Below are positions 61,611-64,000 of a stretch of DNA of 64,000 nucleotides, in pieces; position 1 is the stretch's first letter; every line of letters begins with the position of its first letter. Origin of the DNA: Nitrospira sp. (GTDB taxonomy: Bacteria > Nitrospirota > Nitrospiria > Nitrospirales > Nitrospiraceae); the NCBI GenBank assembly GCA_018242685.1, contig JAFEBM010000006.1:62001-126000 (forward strand), in the 5' to 3' direction. The notes beneath the pieces are model-generated. The model did not search any database, was not told where the DNA came from, and was given only the letters and a program-made list of their open reading frames with translations. The translations under genes were made by a program, and so were the position numbers.

Positions 61611-64000
61611 CAGTGATCTCCGTTCCTCGATTCGTTTCCTCGGTTCACGAGTCTCTCAACGACATAGAAGGTCACGGGGATGAGAAAGATCGCGATGACG
61701 GATGCCGCCAGCATTCCGCCGATCACCGTCGTCCCCAAGATATGCCGGGACACCGCCCCTGATCCGGATGAGACGACGAGCGGAGCGACGCCGAGAATAA
61801 AGGCGAAGGCCGTCATGAGAATGGGACGGAAGCGGATCCGAGCGGCGGTGAGGGCCGCATCGACGAGCGGACGCCCCTTCTCAAACTCCACCTTGGCGAA
61901 TTCCACGATCAGAATGGCATTCTTGGCCGCCAGCCCGATCAGCATGATCAGCCCGATTTGCGAGTACACATCGTTTTCCATTCCAACCAACCAGAGCGCT
62001 CCGAGCGCCCCGAATACGGCGACTGGAACCCCCAACAGGACGCTGAACGGCAGCGACCAACTCTCATACTGGGCGGCCAGGATGAGGAAGACGAACAAGA
62101 GGGAGAGCCCGAAGATCGCCGTCGCCGGCACCCCTTGCGCGGCAACCTTTTCCTGGAATGACATTCCCATATAGTCAAAGCCCATGTCTGTCGGCATTGT
62201 CTCGGCAAAGACCCGTTCCAGTGCGCGCATGACCTGCCCCGAGCTGTACCCAGGCGCGCCGGAAACGACGAGCTGCGCAGCTCGGTATTCGTTGTAGCGC
62301 ATCGTAAACTCCGGGCCGTAGACGGTCTCCATTGCGACCAGGGCTGATAGCGGCACCATGTCTCCGGCGCTGTTCCGCACATAGAATTGTCCGACATTTT
62401 CAGCGCGCGTCCTGAACTCGCCTTCCGCCTGCACATAGACCTGCCAGACCCGTCCGAACCGGTTGAAGTAATTCACCATGACGCCGCCCATGAAGGTTTG
62501 CAGCGTCTGATAGACATCGCTGAGATTCACGCCCTGCTTCAGCACCTTGTCCCGGTCCACCTTGGCAAACACTTGTGGCACACTGGGGATGAATGTCGAG
62601 TTCACGAATGCGATTTCCGGCCGCTTGCGCGCGGCCTCGATGAATCGCTGTGCGTGCTCGGCGAGAAACCCGATATCTTTGCCGGCGCGATCTTCGAGAA
62701 GCAACATGACCCCGCCTGCCGTGCCGATGCCGGGAATCGCGGGCGGAGAGAACACAAAGGCTTGCGCCTCCGGCAGCTTGCTCAGCTCACGGTTGACATG
62801 CGCACTGATCGCCAGAAGTTGCTCCTCTTGTGCAGTGCGTGTCTCCCACGGCGCGAGCGTGACGAACAAGAAGGCGTTATAGGTCGTGCTCACCGTGCTG
62901 AGCAAGCTGAACCCCACCACCGTCGTCGCGTGCCGCACGCCGGGGGTATCGTGAAGAATCGCTTCGATTTTCCTGGAGACCTCATCGGTCCGCTGAAGCG
63001 ACGCCGCGACCGGCAACTGCACATTGATGAAGGCATAGCCTTGATCCTCGAGCGGGAGAAAGCCTGACGGAAGCCGCCAGCCGAACGCGCCCGCGGCGAC
63101 GGCCATCATCGCGAGAAACACCATGGAGCGGCCGGCTTTCCGGATCAGTGCGCCGGAGAGAGTCACATAGCCCTCGGTCAGCCGTCCGAATCCTCGATTG
63201 AACCACCCGAAGAAGCGATCCAACGGTCCTCGCCCCGGCGTCTTCGGCCGAAGCAACAGCGCCGACAGCGCGGGGCTGAGGGTCAGGGCGTTAAACGCCG
63301 AGAGCACAACCGAGACGGCGATCGTCACGGCAAACTGTTGATACAGTCGGCCTGTGATCCCGGGAATGAACGCCGTCGGGACGAACACGGCCGCGAGAAT
63401 CAGGGCGATGGCCACGACGGGACCGGAAACTTCTTCCATGGCTTTGAGCGTCGCCTCTCTCGGCGCCAGCCCTTCCTCGATATGGCGTTCGACCGCCTCC
63501 ACGACCACGATGGCATCGTCCACGACCAGGCCGATAGCGAGCACCAGCCCGAAGAGCGACAGCGTATTGATGGAAAAACCGAGCAACGGAAACACCGTGA
63601 ACGTCCCGACCAATGAGACCGGCACCGCCAACAGCGGGATCAGCGTGGCGCGCCATCCCTGGAGAAAAACGAACACGACGAGGATGACGAGCGCCAGCGC
63701 TTCCACCAAGGTCTCCACGATTTCCTTGATGCCCGCTCGGACGGCTTGGGTCGTATCGAGCGACACGACATAGTCCAAATCGGCGGGGAATCGCGCTTTC
63801 ATTTCTTCCATGAGTTGATTCGCCCGGTCCACCGTCTCGATCGCATTGGAGCCGGGGAGCTGATAGACCGCGATGATCGCCGACGGCTTGCCGTCCATCC
63901 GGCCGATCATGCTGTACGTCTGGGCGCCCAGCTCGATCCGCGCGATGTCCTTCAGCCGGACGATGCCCCCATCGGGATTGGCCCGGATCACGATCTTCCC
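61610..64000 (-). CDS. RND efflux permease (HAE1/AcrB family), system 3, N-terminus outside the window
   Basis: The frame is open from the right edge for 797 codons and contains the C-terminal three quarters of an RND permease. The relay residues are in GLVVDDAIVVVEAVERHIEE and GLAAKNAILIVEFAKVEFEK. The first block is ENVER in systems 1 and 2 and EAVER here, which with other differences marks system 3 as a separate subfamily. The N-terminal ~250 residues and the adaptor gene should lie past 64000. Confidence 0.94.
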   Translation of the reverse strand, partial: GKIVIRANPDGGIVRLKDIARIELGAQTYSMIGRMDGKPSAIIAVYQLPGSNAIETVDRANQLMEEMKARFPADLDYVVSLDTTQAVRAGIKEIVETLVEALALVILVVFVFLQGWRATLIPLLAVPVSLVGTFTVFPLLGFSINTLSLFGLVLAIGLVVDDAIVVVEAVERHIEEGLAPREATLKAMEEVSGPVVAIALILAAVFVPTAFIPGITGRLYQQFAVTIAVSVVLSAFNALTLSPALSALLLRPKTPGRGPLDRFFGWFNRGFGRLTEGYVTLSGALIRKAGRSMVFLAMMAVAAGAFGWRLPSGFLPLEDQGYAFINVQLPVAASLQRTDEVSRKIEAILHDTPGVRHATTVVGFSLLSTVSTTYNAFLFVTLAPWETRTAQEEQLLAISAHVNRELSKLPEAQAFVFSPPAIPGIGTAGGVMLLLEDRAGKDIGFLAEHAQRFIEAARKRPEIAFVNSTFIPSVPQVFAKVDRDKVLKQGVNLSDVYQTLQTFMGGVMVNYFNRFGRVWQVYVQAEGEFRTRAENVGQFYVRNSAGDMVPLSALVAMETVYGPEFTMRYNEYRAAQLVVSGAPGYSSGQVMRALERVFAETMPTDMGFDYMGMSFQEKVAAQGVPATAIFGLSLLFVFLILAAQYESWSLPFSVLLGVPVAVFGALGALWLVGMENDVYSQIGLIMLIGLAAKNAILIVEFAKVEFEKGRPLVDAALTAARIRFRPILMTAFAFILGVAPLVVSSGSGAVSRHILGTTVIGGMLAASVIAIFLIPVTFYVVERLVNRGNESRNGDH

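Noticed and set aside
1..64000. tRNA, rRNA or CRISPR arrays
   Set aside because: No cloverleaf-like, rRNA-like or regularly spaced repeat sequence was seen in the intergenic regions; a covariance-model scan was not possible.

Overview
This 64 kb window most likely comes from a comammox (complete ammonia-oxidizing) Nitrospira. The main evidence is a solitary amoC at about 23.1-23.9 kb that keeps all six copper-ligand residues of the AmoC/PmoC family. Supporting evidence is the moderately GC-rich coding style and what looks like a small inverted-repeat element of a kind I recall from Nitrospira. No amoA, amoB, rRNA, tRNA or CRISPR array was found. The taxonomic call is an inference from gene content.

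Region 1 (1-8.5 kb, minus strand) is part of an extracellular contractile injection system (eCIS). In transcription order it holds sheath, tube, a zinc-motif baseplate-like protein, an unknown eCIS protein, a DUF4255/Pvc16-type cap, an AAA+ ATPase and the start of a small eCIS protein cut by the window edge. Two consecutive genes carry an in-frame stop: UGA in the DUF4255 gene and UAG in the ATPase gene. Coding potential continues in the same frame after both. A receiver-like protein and a NarL-type response regulator lie just upstream of the sheath gene.

Region 2 (8.9-22.6 kb) has a hicBA toxin-antitoxin pair bracketed by a transporter gene and a truncated copy of its 3' end. It is followed by a tightly packed minus-strand unit of nine genes: RND adaptor, RND permease, outer-membrane factor, nitroreductase, SDR, NmrA-type protein, 3-methyladenine glycosylase, ferredoxin-metallohydrolase fusion and FBT/MFS transporter. 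Upstream are a STAS protein, a 21-residue hydrophobic microprotein, a DoxX protein and a zinc-ribbon protein.

Region 3 (22.6-38 kb) holds amoC with three tandem 11-bp repeats upstream, a converging sigma-54 activator, a CDGSH iron-sulfur protein, a two-domain universal stress protein and a complete Mrp antiporter operon in which A and B are fused (A/B-C-D-E-F-G). A Kef-type antiporter, a duplicated-domain secreted protein and a polyphosphate-glucokinase-like ROK kinase follow. The kinase stop codon abuts a roughly 211 bp inverted-repeat element. A 46-bp near-repeat brackets the Usp-Mrp block.

Region 4 (38-50 kb) has a pqiA-pqiA-pqiB-pqiC lipid-transport unit with a split PqiA, a group of small enzymes (VOC, histidine phosphatase, GNAT, HAD), and storage-carbohydrate enzymes (glycogen debranching enzyme, GH15) beside a zwf 3' remnant and a duplicated gene tail.

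Region 5 (50-64 kb) has two more RND efflux systems, the second cut by the right edge, with an SDR, a fused DUF5069 protein, a 3-hydroxyisobutyrate-dehydrogenase-like protein and an OmpA-type lipoprotein. Overall the window combines an ammonia-oxidation accessory gene, ion homeostasis, three RND exporters and a possibly decaying or recoded eCIS.
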